Translations under genes and position numbers: made by a program
Notes under the pieces: generated by a model
What the model was told of the DNA's origin: nothing
Seen by the model: the letters and a program-made list of their open reading frames with translations, nothing else
Databases searched by the model: none
Shown here: positions 54,550 to 64,000 of the stretch, in pieces
How the letters are laid out: each line of letters starts with the position of its first letter
Numbering within the stretch: the first letter of the stretch is position 1
Origin: Mycolicibacterium confluentis
GTDB lineage: Bacteria > Actinomycetota > Actinomycetes > Mycobacteriales > Mycobacteriaceae
Direction: 5' to 3'
NCBI RefSeq assembly: GCF_010729895.1
Contig: NZ_AP022612.1
Location: forward strand, 2,604,001-2,668,000
Length of the DNA stretch: 64,000 nucleotides

Positions 54550-57500
54550 TCAGGCCTTGACGATCGTCACCCGGACACCGTCGCCGATGTCGTGGCCGTC
54601 GGGCATGTCGTCCGCGGACACGAAATCGAACGTGGTGGCCAGGATCTCGCCCGCGATCAGATCGCGGTGAGTGCGCGCCCACTGCTGCTTGTCGGTGCCG
54701 TCCTCGGGCACGGCGATCCTCACCGCGATCCGGTCTGACACCTCAAGGCCCGTGGACTTGCGCAGATCCTGCAGTTCGCGGATCCGATCCTTGGCCCACC
54801 CCTCGGCCTCCAACTCCGGGGTGACCGCCGCGTCGAGCACCACGAGTCCGGCGCCGCCCGGCAGGGCCGCGGTGTACTCGGGGTCGGCCGCGACGAGTTT
54901 CGAGCTGTACTCCTCGGGCAGCAGCGTCGCCGGTCCCGCGGTCAGCGTCCCGTCGGCGTTGACGACACCCGCACCGGCCTTGACGGCCTTGATTGCGGCC
55001 TGCACATCCTTGCCGATTCGCGGACCCGCGACGCGCGCGTTGACCGTCAACTCGAAGCGACCGTAGCTGGCGATGTCGTCGGTCAGTTCGACGGCCTTGA
55101 CGTTCAACTCGTCGGCGATCAGGTCGGTGAACGTCGTGAGCTGTTCGGGATCCTCCACCGCGACAGTCAGTTTCGGCAGCGGCAGGCGCACCCGCAGCTT
55201 CTTGGCCTTACGCAGCGACGAGCCGACGGAGCAGACCTCGCGGACCTGGTCCATGGCGGCGACCAGAGCGGGATCCTTGGGCAGGTCGGCCTCGGGCCAG
55301 TCCGTCAGATGCACCGAACGGCCACCGGTGAGCCCGCGCCAGACCACTTCGGTCGCCAAGGGCAGCAGCGGCGCCGCCAGACGTGCGGTGACCTCGAGCA
55401 CGGTGTGCAACGTGTCGATCGCATCGCGATCCTCATCCCAGAACCGGTTTCGGGACCGACGCACATACCAGTTGGTCAATGCCTCGGTGAACTGGCGCAG
55501 TTGGTCGCAGGCGCCGGAGATGTCGCAGGTGTCCAGCGATTCGGTGAGATCGTCGCGCAGCACCGCGAGCTTGGCCAGGATGTAGCGATCCAGCACGTGC
55601 TGCGAATCCGTGCGCCACTGACCGACTTTCGGCGCATACAGGGCCAGGAAGCTGTAGGCGTTGGACAACGGCAGCAGCACCTGCCGCACACCCTCCCGGA
55701 TGCCCTGTTCAGTGACGATGAGGTTGCCTCCGCGCAGGATCGGCGAGGCCATCAGGAACCACCGCATGGCGTCGGAACCGTCGCGGTCGAACACCTCGGA
55801 CACGTCCGGGTAGTTGCGCAGCGACTTGCTCATCTTCTGCCCGTCGTTGCCCAGCACGATCCCGTGCGACACACAGGTCCTGAAGGCCGGCTTGTCGAAA
55901 AGCGCGGTGGACAGCACGTGCAGCGTGTAGAACCACCCGCGGGTCTGCCCGATGTACTCGACGATGAAGTCACCGGGGAAGTGACCGGCGATCTGCTCGG
56001 TGGGATCCTCGCTGTCCACGCCGTCGAACCAGGCTTGGTTCTCGAACGGATAGTGCACCTGCGCGTACGGCATCGAACCCGAGTCGAACCAGACGTCGAA
56101 CACGTCCTCGATGCGGCGCATGGTCGACTTTCCGGTCGGATCGTCGGGGTTGGGCCGGGTCAATTCGTCGATGAAGGGCCGGTGCAGATTGTCGGGGCGC
56201 ACGCCGAAGTCACGTTCGAGTTCGTCGAGGCTGCCGTAGACGTCGATCCTCGGGTACGCCGGATCATCGGACGTCCACACCGGAATGGGAGTGCCCCAGT
56301 AGCGGTTTCGGGAGATCGACCAGTCGCGGGCGCCCTGCAGCCACTTGCCGAACTGACCGTCCTTGACGTGCTCGGGATACCAGGTGATCTCCTGGTTCAA
56401 CTCGACCATCCGGTCCCGGAACTCGGTCACCTTGACGAACCACGACGACACCGCGCGGTAGATCAGCGGATTGCGGCAGCGCCAGCAGTGCGGATAGGAG
56501 TGCTCGTAGGTCTCGTGCCGCAGGAGCACCGCTCCGTTGCGGCCCGCGGCGCCCGTGCCGTTCTTGAGGTCGCGGATGATCTGCGGGTTGGCGTCGAAGA
56601 CCTGCTGGCCCTGGTAGTCGGGGACGCCTGCATCGAAGCGTCCCTTGGAGTCGACGGGGGTGGCGGGCACGATGCCTGCCGCGTCGGCGGTCGCCTTGTC
56701 GTCCTCACCGTAGGCCGGGGCCATGTGCACGATCCCGGTGCCGTCTTCGGTCGTGACGAACTCGCCACGCAGCACACGGAAGGCGTTTTCCGCCTTGTCG
56801 GTGTCCATGAAGTACGGGAACGGCGGGAGGTAGCGGGTGCCGAGCAGTTCGGCGCCGGTGAACGTCGCGAGGACTTCCGGCTCCTCCCCCAATTCCTTTG
56901 CGTAGGCGGCCAATCGGGGCTGCGCAAGCACGTAGCGGTTCCCGTCGACTCCGCGCACGTCGACGTAGGTGACATCGGGGTTGACCGCGACCGCCTGGTT
57001 CGACGGCAGGGTCCACGGCGTCGTCGTCCAGACCAGGAAGTGCGAGCCCGCCAGCGGGCCCTCCGGGATCGCGAAACCGACGGTCAGCGCGGGGTCCTGC
57101 CGGCTCTGGTAGACGTCGTCGTCCATGCGCAGTTCGTGACTGGACAGCGGCGTCTCGTCGTTCCAGCAGTACGGCAGCACACGGAAGCCCTCGTAGGCCA
57201 GGCCCTTGTCCCACAACTGCTTGAACGCCCAGATCACCGATTCCATGAAGGACAGGTCCAGGGTCTTGTAGTCGTTGTCGAAGTCGACCCAGCGGGCCTG
57301 CCGGGTGACGTAGGCACGCCACTCATCGGAGTACTTGAGCACCGAAGCGCGGCAGGCATCGTTGAACTTCTCGATGCCCATCTCTTCGATCTGGGCCTTG
57401 TCGGTGATGCCGAGTTGGCGCTGCACCTCGAGTTCGGCGGGCAGACCGTGGGTGTCCCAGCCGAATCTGCGGTCCACCTTGTATCCGCGCATCGTGCGGT

Positions 57501-57732
57501 AGCGCGGCACGATGTCCTTGACGTAGCCGGTCAGGAGATGGCCGTAGTGCGGCAGGCCGTTGGCGAAGGGCGGGCCGTCGTAGAAGACGTATTCGGGGGC
57601 ACCCTCACGGCGGGCGATGCTGGCCCGGAACGTGTCGTCGTCCTCCCAGTACTTGAGGACGTCGGCTTCGAGCGCCGGGAAGTTCGGCGCGCCGCCGGGG
57701 AGCTTGGGATACGCGTCGGGACTCGAAACCAC
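54550..57732 (-). CDS. ileS: Isoleucyl-tRNA synthetase
   Basis: A class Ia synthetase of 1060 residues charging tRNA-Ile. HIGH motif as [14 protein letters not shown] as [11 protein letters not shown], editing CP1 insert with the [10 protein letters not shown] block, and an anticodon-binding C-terminal region. The length and lack of a C-terminal zinc ribbon mark the eukaryote-like (type 2) form of actinobacteria, often less sensitive to mupirocin. The GTG at 57732 was chosen for its GGAGAGG ribosome site; the ATG at 57795 lies inside the T-box. Expression is set by the upstream T-box leader. Confidence 0.96.
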   Translation of the reverse strand: MVSSPDAYPKLPGGAPNFPALEADVLKYWEDDDTFRASIARREGAPEYVFYDGPPFANGLPHYGHLLTGYVKDIVPRYRTMRGYKVDRRFGWDTHGLPAELEVQRQLGITDKAQIEEMGIEKFNDACRASVLKYSDEWRAYVTRQARWVDFDNDYKTLDLSFMESVIWAFKQLWDKGLAYEGFRVLPYCWNDETPLSSHELRMDDDVYQSRQDPALTVGFAIPEGPLAGSHFLVWTTTPWTLPSNQAVAVNPDVTYVDVRGVDGNRYVLAQPRLAAYAKELGEEPEVLATFTGAELLGTRYLPPFPYFMDTDKAENAFRVLRGEFVTTEDGTGIVHMAPAYGEDDKATADAAGIVPATPVDSKGRFDAGVPDYQGQQVFDANPQIIRDLKNGTGAAGRNGAVLLRHETYEHSYPHCWRCRNPLIYRAVSSWFVKVTEFRDRMVELNQEITWYPEHVKDGQFGKWLQGARDWSISRNRYWGTPIPVWTSDDPAYPRIDVYGSLDELERDFGVRPDNLHRPFIDELTRPNPDDPTGKSTMRRIEDVFDVWFDSGSMPYAQVHYPFENQAWFDGVDSEDPTEQIAGHFPGDFIVEYIGQTRGWFYTLHVLSTALFDKPAFRTCVSHGIVLGNDGQKMSKSLRNYPDVSEVFDRDGSDAMRWFLMASPILRGGNLIVTEQGIREGVRQVLLPLSNAYSFLALYAPKVGQWRTDSQHVLDRYILAKLAVLRDDLTESLDTCDISGACDQLRQFTEALTNWYVRRSRNRFWDEDRDAIDTLHTVLEVTARLAAPLLPLATEVVWRGLTGGRSVHLTDWPEADLPKDPALVAAMDQVREVCSVGSSLRKAKKLRVRLPLPKLTVAVEDPEQLTTFTDLIADELNVKAVELTDDIASYGRFELTVNARVAGPRIGKDVQAAIKAVKAGAGVVNADGTLTAGPATLLPEEYSSKLVAADPEYTAALPGGAGLVVLDAAVTPELEAEGWAKDRIRELQDLRKSTGLEVSDRIAVRIAVPEDGTDKQQWARTHRDLIAGEILATTFDFVSADDMPDGHDIGDGVRVTIVKA

Positions 57733-57945
57733 TGGGTGCCTCTCCTGTGCCTTGATCAGGGCACGGGGACGATCACCCGCACTGTGTGCGAGCACCGCGG
57801 TACCACCCCGCTTGCGCGCCCACAGGGCGCGCCGCTCAACTCTGTGGCTGTGACGGGCCAGCCCCGTTCGGTTCTACTGGGCCGGCGCTGTAAGCCGACT
57901 GTTCTTCCGAAGGCTCCCCGGTGATGGCCGGATCGACGCCGCTGA
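57733..57945 (-). ncRNA. T-box leader of ileS, short-stem-I, translational type
   Basis: The minus strand carries the T-box core GGGTGGTACCGCG (57808-57796). Upstream, CCGGC (57931-57927) pairs with GTCGG (57899-57895, one G-U) to close a short Stem I whose loop holds the specifier ATC (57925-57923), an isoleucine codon. A perfect 8-bp Stem III hairpin spans 57832-57814. TGGT in the core can pair with ACCA, the 3' end of tRNA-Ile. GGTGCTC just after the core can pair with GAG-GCACC around the ribosome site, so the switch likely hides the site rather than terminating transcription. T-boxes on actinobacterial ileS are established. Confidence 0.9.
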
Positions 57946-57951
57946 GTGTTG

Positions 57952-57957
57952 ATTCTA
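57952..57957 (-). promoter_or_regulatory. -10 element of the ileS transcript
   Basis: TAGAAT on the minus strand lies in the 44-nt gap between the upstream unknown gene and Stem I. Initiation near 57945 gives a leader of about 213 nt. The -35 region is weak (GACAGC at 17 nt). Confidence 0.5.
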
Positions 57958-57989
57958 GTCCGGGACGCAAATCCGCTGTCGGTGGCCGA

Positions 57990-58544
57990 TCACCCCGAGG
58001 TGGTGGTGATGACCGCGAGCGGGAACTGCTCGTCGAGTTCGGCGACGGTCGCGGCGTCGAAGCTGCGCGTGTCGTACCACCAGTCGAGGTAGAGCACGTC
58101 GGCGCCCTGCCGAGCGTGCAGGACCAGCTGAAAACCGGCCTCCGGAGAGGTGCCCTCGACAGCCGAGCGGTAGGACACGCACGCCGCAGGCGTCACCGCC
58201 TGGGGGGCGGGCTGAACCCGCGAGATCGCCTCCGCGCCGCTGAGCCCCCACTCGTCGGTGCACCCCACGATGAAGGTCGTGGGCGGGCCGGACTCTCCGT
58301 CGACGCGGACCGCCAACTCACCCGCGCCCACGGTGCAGCCCACGGTGCGGCCGAAGGCTGCCGTCACGAGGCGCTCGACCGGCACGCCTGCGCGCTCGGA
58401 CTCCGCGAGAAGTTCAGCGGTCAGCAAACAGCTCAGCCGACCGGCCCTCTTTGCCATGTCATGAGGGGACGGCGACGTGTCCGCGTGGTGATCGGTAATC
58501 CAGGCAGTGGACTCCGCCGAATGGACGAGGAAAGGAGCGGCCAT
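57990..58544 (-). CDS. Hypothetical protein, mycobacterial
   Basis: A 184-residue soluble-looking protein that I do not recognise. It has no signal peptide or membrane segment and three to four Cys spread along the chain (SCLLTAE, VGCTVG, VGCTDEW, AACVSY). The ATG at 58544 lies 6 nt after TACCGT, consistent with a leaderless message; an ATG at 58550 abuts the -10. It diverges from the HTH gene across two palindromes and precedes the ileS leader by about 45 nt. Confidence 0.6.
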   Translation of the reverse strand: MAAPFLVHSAESTAWITDHHADTSPSPHDMAKRAGRLSCLLTAELLAESERAGVPVERLVTAAFGRTVGCTVGAGELAVRVDGESGPPTTFIVGCTDEWGLSGAEAISRVQPAPQAVTPAACVSYRSAVEGTSPEAGFQLVLHARQGADVLYLDWWYDTRSFDAATVAELDEQFPLAVITTTSG

Positions 58545-58550
58545 TCGCAT

Positions 58551-58556
58551 ACGGTA
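58551..58556 (-). promoter_or_regulatory. -10 element of the divergent unknown gene
   Basis: TACCGT on the minus strand, 6 nt before the ATG at 58544. The palindrome at 58566-58579 lies in its spacer, so a bound protein would block initiation. Confidence 0.45.
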
Positions 58557-58565
58557 CGACGGGTG

Positions 58566-58579
58566 TCCCAGATTTGGGA
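58566..58579. promoter_or_regulatory. Inverted repeat TCCCA-N4-TGGGA
   Basis: A 14-nt inverted repeat in the divergent control region between 58544 and 58678. It overlaps the spacer of the minus-strand promoter. Candidate operator; binding protein unknown. Confidence 0.4.
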
Positions 58580-58585
58580 GAGATG

Positions 58586-58601
58586 TGTCAGAAGTCTGAC
58601 A
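58586..58601. promoter_or_regulatory. Perfect 16-bp palindrome TGTCAGA-AG-TCTGACA
   Basis: A perfect inverted repeat with 7-nt arms near the middle of the divergent region, followed at 58605 by a further half-like TGTGTCA. The surrounding 60 nt are clearly richer in A/T than the window. A likely operator, possibly for the adjacent HTH protein. Confidence 0.55.
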
Positions 58602-58665
58602 TATGTGTCAATTACAGGTCCGAAATTCGTCACGTTCCCGGGTGCGAAATACGAGGTCGAGCGCT

Positions 58666-58671
58666 TATGGT
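58666..58671 (+). promoter_or_regulatory. -10 element of the HTH regulator gene
   Basis: TATGGT ends 6 nt before the GTG at 58678, predicting a leaderless transcript. A poor -35 (TGCGAA) lies 17 nt upstream. Confidence 0.5.
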
Positions 58672-58677
58672 GGGTGG

Positions 58678-59046
58678 GTGCCCCGGACCGATGAGAATGG
58701 CAGGCAGCTGAAAGCTCTGCTCGACTATCTACTTGACGGCGACGTCGACGCCAAGGCGATATACACGGCCCTCGGGGTGTCCAGCAGCACCTACTACCGA
58801 CGCATCAAAGAGCCCGATTACCCCAGCGCGGAGGAACTGCGCCAGGTGGCCGACCGGTTTGCGCTCAGCTATCCAGATCTGCAGATCCGGTTCGGCCTCA
58901 TGAGCCGCCAAGAGGTCTACAACTATCTTCAGGCCGCCCCGGTCGAGGTTCTGACGGCCACTGATCGGCACCCGACGCAGGTACGTCCCACCCACCGCAG
59001 GCGGTTGTCGGAACTGACCCCGCGACCCGACGCACCGCCGCTGTAA
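58678..59046 (+). CDS. Small HTH (XRE/phage-repressor-like) regulator
   Basis: A 122-residue protein. A helix-turn-helix is visible at about residues 24-45 (DAKAIYTALGVSSSTYYRRI), where the second helix carries the Ser/Thr/Tyr recognition face, followed by a helical segment (EELRQVADRFALSYPDLQIRF, read in two parts) and a basic, Pro-rich tail. It resembles mycobacterial and mycobacteriophage immunity-type regulators. GTG start after TATGGT. It is followed after 34 nt by a seven-helix membrane protein. Confidence 0.72.
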   Translation: MPRTDENGRQLKALLDYLLDGDVDAKAIYTALGVSSSTYYRRIKEPDYPSAEELRQVADRFALSYPDLQIRFGLMSRQEVYNYLQAAPVEVLTATDRHPTQVRPTHRRRLSELTPRPDAPPL

Positions 59047-59080
59047 CCCCCACCGACCTCCATTCGCCGAAAGCTCCGCA

Positions 59081-59815
59081 ATGGCCCTCACCGTCCTCAT
59101 CACGATCACCATGGTGTGCATCGGATGGAGTCTGTGGATTCGTCGCGTCACCTGGTCATGCCGGTGGGAGGTCGCCGCCACGCTCAACATCGCAATGCAG
59201 GGCGCCGCGGTGCTGCTGATGTCACCGATAGCCTCGGAGACGCTGGGCCCCGTGCTGCATCGGTACACCGGGAAGTGGAACCTCGAGGACTATCTGGGCC
59301 ACGACCTCTACATCGTCGCCGCGTCCGCGATCGTCTACAACGCACTCGGCCGCCTGCAGGACGACGACTCAATGCGGCTGTCGTTCAAGCAGTACGTCGA
59401 ACGGCCGGCGACACTGTGCATCCCCGTGCTGCTCGCCACGTTCTGGCTGGGCAACGGCTCGTCGGTGTATCGCGCCGACTTCTTCACCGTGCCGACGGAC
59501 TTCTGGCTCAGCGTCTATTGGATTGTGCTGTGCGGCATGCTCATCTACCTGCTCGGATACGGCGGTCGGGCGCTGCTCATCCTGCGCCGTGATCCGCGAT
59601 CCCGATCCATCGCGACCGTGTATCTGATCGCCACCGCCAGCGGAATCCTGGCCTGCGGCATCCGCATCGCGACGTCGCTGCTCCCCGAGCTGCAGCCGCT
59701 TGAGAACGGCCGGATGGTCTGGTTCTTCGCGTGTACATGCGGAGCGGTCTTCGCGCTGTCGGCCGCACAGTCCTGGCGACAGAAGCTGCGCGGTTCCACG
59801 ACCGTCAAACGGTGA
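59081..59815 (+). CDS. Seven-helix membrane protein paired with the HTH gene
   Basis: A 244-residue integral membrane protein with seven hydrophobic segments (about 2-20, 28-50, 75-92, 107-125, 140-168, 178-203, 212-230). No characterised family recognised. Charged loops include HRYTGKWNLEDYLGHD between helices 2 and 3. It shares a transcription unit with the HTH gene and precedes mmpL on the same strand. A membrane sensor or partner of the regulator is possible; nothing in the sequence proves it. Confidence 0.65.
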   Translation: MALTVLITITMVCIGWSLWIRRVTWSCRWEVAATLNIAMQGAAVLLMSPIASETLGPVLHRYTGKWNLEDYLGHDLYIVAASAIVYNALGRLQDDDSMRLSFKQYVERPATLCIPVLLATFWLGNGSSVYRADFFTVPTDFWLSVYWIVLCGMLIYLLGYGGRALLILRRDPRSRSIATVYLIATASGILACGIRIATSLLPELQPLENGRMVWFFACTCGAVFALSAAQSWRQKLRGSTTVKR

Positions 59816-59866
59816 CCGGCTGAGGCACGTCGCAGCGACCTGGCCCTGGCACTTCGGCGCTCCGCA

Positions 59867-59872
59867 TACACT
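59867..59872 (+). promoter_or_regulatory. -10 element upstream of mmpL
   Basis: TACACT in the 92-nt gap after the seven-helix gene. Initiation near 59879 would give a short leader before the GTG at 59908. It suggests mmpL can be expressed apart from the HTH pair. Confidence 0.45.
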
Positions 59873-59907
59873 GACTGAACTGAACGGACCCGCCGACCCA
59901 CGGGCGG

Positions 59908-62900
59908 GTGCCCGTCACCAGTGTTCCGCCGCAGCGGTTGGATCAAAGAGACACCGGATCACAGGGGTTGTTGAGCATCAGTAGGGCAACGCAGCTGCTG
60001 CAGCGTCTGGAGCGCTTCACAGAGCCGGGCGAGGGCGGCATCTTCCGCTGGCTGGGTTCCGTGGTGGTCCGTTGGCCGTGGCTCGTGATCGCGCTCTGGC
60101 TGCTGCTTGCGGCCGGGCTGCCGCCGATGTTCCCATCGCTGACCGAGCTGTCCCAGAAGACCCCGTCGGCCATGGTGCCTGCCGATGCGCCCGGGTCCGT
60201 GGCCGCCCGCACCATGGCCGAGGCCTTCGGCGAGGCCGGCAACGACAACATGCTGATCGTCGTCCTGTCCAACGAGGACGGCCTGGGCGAGGACGACGAG
60301 GCGGTGTACCGCAGCCTGGTCGACAAGCTGCACGCCGATACGCAGGACGTCGTCACGATCCAGGACTTCGTCACGACCCCGCCGCTGCGGCAGGTGATGA
60401 CCAGCGAGGACAACAAGGCCTGGCTGCTGCCCGTGAGCCTGACGGGTGAGTTGGGCTCGCCGCAGTCCTACACGGCAACCACCAACGTCATCGCGATGGT
60501 CAGGGACACCGCCGAGGACACCGGCGTCACGGTGCACGTCACGGGTCCCGCCGCCACCCTGGCCGACATCGCCGAAGTGGGCGAGCACGACCGCGTCATC
60601 ATCGAGATCGCCACGGTCGGCATGCTGCTCACGATCCTGCTGATCATTTACCGCAACCCGCTGACGATGCTGCTCCCGCTGCTGACCATCGGGGTGTCGC
60701 TGCTGACGGCGAATGGATTGGTGGCGTTCCTCGGCGACATGGGGCTCAGCATCTCGGGCCAGACCATCGTGTTCCTCACCGCGATGCTGTGTGGCGCGGG
60801 AACCGATTACGCCGTGTTCCTGATCAGCCGCTATCACGACTTCATCCGACTCGGTGAGGACTCCGACCGCGCCGTCCAGAGCGCATTGACCTCGATCGGC
60901 AAGGTGATCGTCGCCTCGGCGGCCACCGTCGCGATCACATTCCTCGGCATGATCTTCACCGAGTTGACGATCTTCTCCTCGGTCGGCGTTGCGCTGGCGG
61001 TGGCCATCGCGGTCTGTTGTACGGCCGCCGTGACCTTCCTGCCTGCGGTGTTGGTCCTTACGGGGCGTAGAGGTTGGGTCGCGCCGCGGCGCAGCATGAC
61101 CACCCGCCTGTGGCGCCGCTCCGGTGTGCGGATCGTGCGCAAGCCGAAGTTCAACCTGGTGGCCAGCCTCTTCGTGCTGATCCTGCTGGCGTCGTCCGCG
61201 GGACTGGCGACGTTCAATTACGACGACCGCAAGGCGCTGCCGTCGTCGGTCGAGAGCCTGCAGGGCTACGAGGCGATCGGCAAACACTTCCCGGTGAACT
61301 CGAGCCTGCCGCAGTACCTTCTCGTGACGTCACCCCATGACCTGCGCAGCCCCAAGGCGCTGGCCGACCTCGAACAGATGGCACAGCGGATCAGCCAGGT
61401 GCCCGACATCGAGGCCGTCCGCGGCATCACCCGCCCGACCGGCGAGTCCCTCGAACAGGCCAGGCTCTCATTCCAGGCCGGCGAGGTGGGCTCGAAGCTC
61501 AACGACGCGTCGTCGATGATCTCCGGCCGCACCGCGGAACTGGACACGTTGGCCGGTGGCGCCGACCAGGTCGCCGACGCGCTCGGCGGTGTGCGTGGCC
61601 AGCTGTCCCAGGCCGCGGCGACGGTCAGTGGGTTGATCGATGCGTTGACGTCGATGGAGAAGCAGTTCGGCGGTGACAAGACGCTGCAGGAGTTCGACAG
61701 CGCGGCCAAGCTCGTGACGTCGATGCAGAACCTCGGTGACTCGCTCGGCGTCAGCCTCGACGACACCGCCGGTTCCATCGAGCAGGCCCGTCCCGTCGTG
61801 AACGCCCTCAACACCAGCCCGGTCTGCGACGCCGACCCCTCGTGCGTCAACACCCGACGGCAGTTACAGCGTCTGGTCGACGCCGGTGACGACGGCACGC
61901 TGGCCAGCATCGCCCAGTTGGCCAAGCAGTTGCGGGCGACCCAGTCCACCCAGACCCTCGGCGGGACCGCCAGCGGCCTGCGCAACGCATTGGACACCGC
62001 CACCAAGGCGATGCGCTCGGCAGGTGTCAGCGACTCCGACAGCATGCGCAAGCAGTGGGCCACCCTGCAGCAGGGCGCCAAGACGCTGGCGGAGGCCAGC
62101 CGCCAGGTGGCCGACGGCGTGCAGCTTCTGGTCGACGAGACCAAGAAGATGGGCGGCGGCCTCAACGATGCCTCGGCGTTCCTGCTGGCCATGAAGAACG
62201 ACGCCACCACACCGTCGATGGCGGGGTTCTACATCCCACCGCAGTTCCTGGCCGGGGACGATTTCAAGAAGGCCGCCGATCTGTTCTTCTCCCCCGACGG
62301 CCACACCGTGCGCTACATGATCCAGACCAAGCTGAACCCGTTCAGCACCGAGGCCATGGACCAGATCGACGCGATCACCGACGTTGCTCGTGGCGCCCAG
62401 CCCAACACCACGCTCTCGGATGCCACGGTGTCGATGACCGGTTACACCGTGTCGCTGCGTGACACGCGTAACTACTACAACAGCGACATCCAGTTCATCA
62501 TCATGGTGACCGTCGCGGTGGTCTTCCTGATCCTGGTGATCCTGCTGCGTGCACTAATCGCTCCGCTGTATCTCATTGCGTCCGTCGTGATCTCGTATAT
62601 GTCCGCGCTGGGCATCGGGGTGTTGCTGTTCCAGGAGCTCCTCGGACAGGAACTGCACTGGAGCGTGCCGGGCCTGACGTTCATCATCCTGGTGGCCGTC
62701 GGCGCCGACTACAACCTGCTGCTCATCTCCCGCATCCGGGAGGAGGCCAGCCACGGGTTGCGCACCGCGGTGATCCGCACCGTCGCCGCGACCGGCGGAG
62801 TCATCACCACCGCGGGCCTGATCTTCACGGCGTCGATGTTCGGGCTCCTGTTCGCCAGCATCAGCACCCTGGTCCAGGCCGGTTTCATCATCGGCATCGG

Positions 62901-63051
62901 CATCCTGCTGGACACCTTCCTGGTGCGCACGACGACCGTGCCCGCCATGGCGGTTCTGGTGGGCCGGTTCAACTGGTGGCCGTCTCGATGGCAGCCCAAG
63001 CCCGCGCATCCGCCGCGGGAACCCGAACCTGTGGCCGCGAGCGTCGACTGA
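59908..63051 (+). CDS. MmpL-family RND transporter
   Basis: A proton-driven lipid exporter of up to 1047 residues with twelve helices in two sets and two porter-like outer domains; the second outer domain (about 470-860) is long and rich in coiled-coil-like heptads. The Asp-Tyr proton relay pairs are [16 protein letters not shown] and [15 protein letters not shown]. MmpL proteins export envelope lipids or siderophores. The GTG at 59908 is the longest start; TTG at 59968 or 59971, after AGGGG, fits homology better. No MmpS is adjacent; a GAP-family gene follows. Confidence 0.9.
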   Translation: MPVTSVPPQRLDQRDTGSQGLLSISRATQLLQRLERFTEPGEGGIFRWLGSVVVRWPWLVIALWLLLAAGLPPMFPSLTELSQKTPSAMVPADAPGSVAARTMAEAFGEAGNDNMLIVVLSNEDGLGEDDEAVYRSLVDKLHADTQDVVTIQDFVTTPPLRQVMTSEDNKAWLLPVSLTGELGSPQSYTATTNVIAMVRDTAEDTGVTVHVTGPAATLADIAEVGEHDRVIIEIATVGMLLTILLIIYRNPLTMLLPLLTIGVSLLTANGLVAFLGDMGLSISGQTIVFLTAMLCGAGTDYAVFLISRYHDFIRLGEDSDRAVQSALTSIGKVIVASAATVAITFLGMIFTELTIFSSVGVALAVAIAVCCTAAVTFLPAVLVLTGRRGWVAPRRSMTTRLWRRSGVRIVRKPKFNLVASLFVLILLASSAGLATFNYDDRKALPSSVESLQGYEAIGKHFPVNSSLPQYLLVTSPHDLRSPKALADLEQMAQRISQVPDIEAVRGITRPTGESLEQARLSFQAGEVGSKLNDASSMISGRTAELDTLAGGADQVADALGGVRGQLSQAAATVSGLIDALTSMEKQFGGDKTLQEFDSAAKLVTSMQNLGDSLGVSLDDTAGSIEQARPVVNALNTSPVCDADPSCVNTRRQLQRLVDAGDDGTLASIAQLAKQLRATQSTQTLGGTASGLRNALDTATKAMRSAGVSDSDSMRKQWATLQQGAKTLAEASRQVADGVQLLVDETKKMGGGLNDASAFLLAMKNDATTPSMAGFYIPPQFLAGDDFKKAADLFFSPDGHTVRYMIQTKLNPFSTEAMDQIDAITDVARGAQPNTTLSDATVSMTGYTVSLRDTRNYYNSDIQFIIMVTVAVVFLILVILLRALIAPLYLIASVVISYMSALGIGVLLFQELLGQELHWSVPGLTFIILVAVGADYNLLLISRIREEASHGLRTAVIRTVAATGGVITTAGLIFTASMFGLLFASISTLVQAGFIIGIGILLDTFLVRTTTVPAMAVLVGRFNWWPSRWQPKPAHPPREPEPVAASVD

Positions 63052-63082
63052 CGCATCCGGTTGTTGAGTAAGGTCGCCTCGT

Positions 63083-63799
63083 ATGTGGATCACCGTGCTG
63101 GGACTTGCCCTCGCGGTGAACTTCGAACCCATGAGGCTGGGTCTGATCACGGTAGCGCTCAGCAGGCCCAAACCCGTTCTGCAACTTCTGGCGTTCCTGA
63201 CCGGAAGCTTCGTGATGAGCGCGACCGCCGGGCTGATCGTGCTGTTCGTGGTCCGACCGGGTCTGGTCGGCGCGCTGCAGTTCGACCGTGCCACGGTGCA
63301 TCTCACGCTCGGTGTGTTTGCCCTCGCGTTGTCCGCGGTGTTCGCACTACGAGCGGGACCCCGTCGCACCACCGTCGACGCCACGATCACAACCTCCTCC
63401 TCGCCAGACGCCGACTTTGCGAAAAATCATGGGCCCCGTGCGGTTCGGGCGGTCTTCTCCCGGGCGCGCGGCCTCGCCCGCGGCAGTTCGCCATGGTTCT
63501 CGGGGGCGATGGGAATGGGCATCGCAATACCGTCGATCGACTACCTCGCACTGCTGGTTCTGATCGCCACGACAGGCGGCGCCCCGGTGACGCAGGCCGG
63601 GCTGTTGTTCACGTTCATCACGGTGGCCAACGCCGTGGTCGCCATCCCGCTCGTCAGCTTCCTGATCGCACCCGAGTCCACCCGAATTCGGTTGGAGGCC
63701 CTGCGACTCTGGGTGGCCGCCCGCACGCGCCGCGACGTCGCCCTGGTGCTGGCCATCGCGGGCGTTGTGCTGACAGTCCTTGGCATCAGCGGATTGTGA
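63083..63799 (+). CDS. GAP/Sap-family membrane protein
   Basis: A 238-residue protein with six hydrophobic helices split by a polar loop (about 95-135). The N-terminus VLGLALAVNFEPMRLGLITVAL (as AVNFEPMRLG) and SIDYLALLVLIAT match the GAP family, named for a protein required for glycopeptidolipid transport to the M. smegmatis surface. Placed 31 nt after mmpL, with a TAAGGT -10 candidate 8 nt before the ATG. It probably assists export of the MmpL cargo. Confidence 0.8.
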   Translation: MWITVLGLALAVNFEPMRLGLITVALSRPKPVLQLLAFLTGSFVMSATAGLIVLFVVRPGLVGALQFDRATVHLTLGVFALALSAVFALRAGPRRTTVDATITTSSSPDADFAKNHGPRAVRAVFSRARGLARGSSPWFSGAMGMGIAIPSIDYLALLVLIATTGGAPVTQAGLLFTFITVANAVVAIPLVSFLIAPESTRIRLEALRLWVAARTRRDVALVLAIAGVVLTVLGISGL

Positions 63800-63848
63800 G
63801 CGCCGCTGCCCCTATGATGGACGACAACCCCCAACAGAGGAGTCTGCG

Positions 63849-64000
63849 GTGCAGCATCGCTCTCGACTGACACGGTCAGCGGTCGTCACCGCCCTGGGAT
63901 TCGGAGTCTGGCTCATCGGCAGCGTGCCCGCGCACGCCGAACCGGTCGATTCGCAGCGCAACGACATCGCGGCCGAGGACCAAGACCGCGACCGCGAACG
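63849..64000 (+). CDS. Secreted protein, 5' end only
   Basis: Only the first 50 codons are in the window. The GTG at 63849 follows AGAGGAG at 6 nt. Residues 1-32 form a clear Sec signal peptide: basic start (QHRSRLTRS), hydrophobic core and a PAHAEP cleavage region. The mature part begins with a highly charged DSQRNDIAAEDQDRDRE stretch. TATGAT at 63813 is a -10 candidate. Family cannot be told from this fragment. Confidence 0.7.
   Translation, partial: MQHRSRLTRSAVVTALGFGVWLIGSVPAHAEPVDSQRNDIAAEDQDRDRE

Overview
The window is high-GC actinobacterial DNA from a fast-growing mycobacterium. The gene order (trp, his, nad, bio, treX-treY-treZ, ilvA, dnaE1, rluD-like, lspA, dinB, ileS) and protein details such as a PriA-type HisA, BioQ, a trp-operon membrane protein and MmpL/GAP proteins fit Mycolicibacterium, probably M. 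smegmatis or a close relative. The species is inference. The block runs parallel to the Rv1536-Rv1614 region of M. tuberculosis with local gains and losses. I see no rRNA, tRNA, CRISPR array or insertion sequence.

Layout. 1-6702 (minus): trpE, a trp-operon membrane protein, trpC, trpB, trpA and lgt, the last cut by the left edge. A peroxiredoxin (bcpB, plus) and an alcohol dehydrogenase (minus) separate this from the his operon at 8295-14672 (hisD-C-B-H-A/priA-impA-hisF-hisI), which is almost wholly chained by 4-nt stop/start overlaps. There is no trpF in the trp cluster, and the HisA shows PriA features, so it probably serves both pathways. 14752-18300 holds a LysE-type exporter, a PknH-like sensor without a kinase, a small membrane protein and a PrsW-type protease. 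18315-22554 is nadA-nadB-nadC diverging from the Nudix repressor nrtR, with a palindromic operator between them. 22622-30194 holds a lipase, the bioB-bsaP-DUF2567 operon, the divergent repressor bioQ, and bioA, bioF, bioD and a 2H phosphoesterase. Two matching BioQ boxes occur here, one containing the bioA stop codon.

30289-38700 (plus) is an SGNH acyltransferase followed by treX-treY-treZ, which turns glycogen into trehalose. Then come ilvA, an F420-type nitroreductase, a small leaderless membrane-protein gene, a decayed flavin monooxygenase, a 13E12-type HNH protein, an MFS transporter and dnaE1. 48365-54514 carries a SecD-head-like protein, rarD, an RluD-like synthase, lspA, ansA, dinB and an S4 protein.

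54550-57945 is ileS with a T-box leader of the short actinobacterial, translational type. 57990-64000 is the least explained part: an unknown protein diverging from a small HTH regulator across two palindromes, then a seven-helix membrane protein, an MmpL transporter, a GAP-family protein and the start of a secreted protein. This is the best place in the window to look for an undescribed module.
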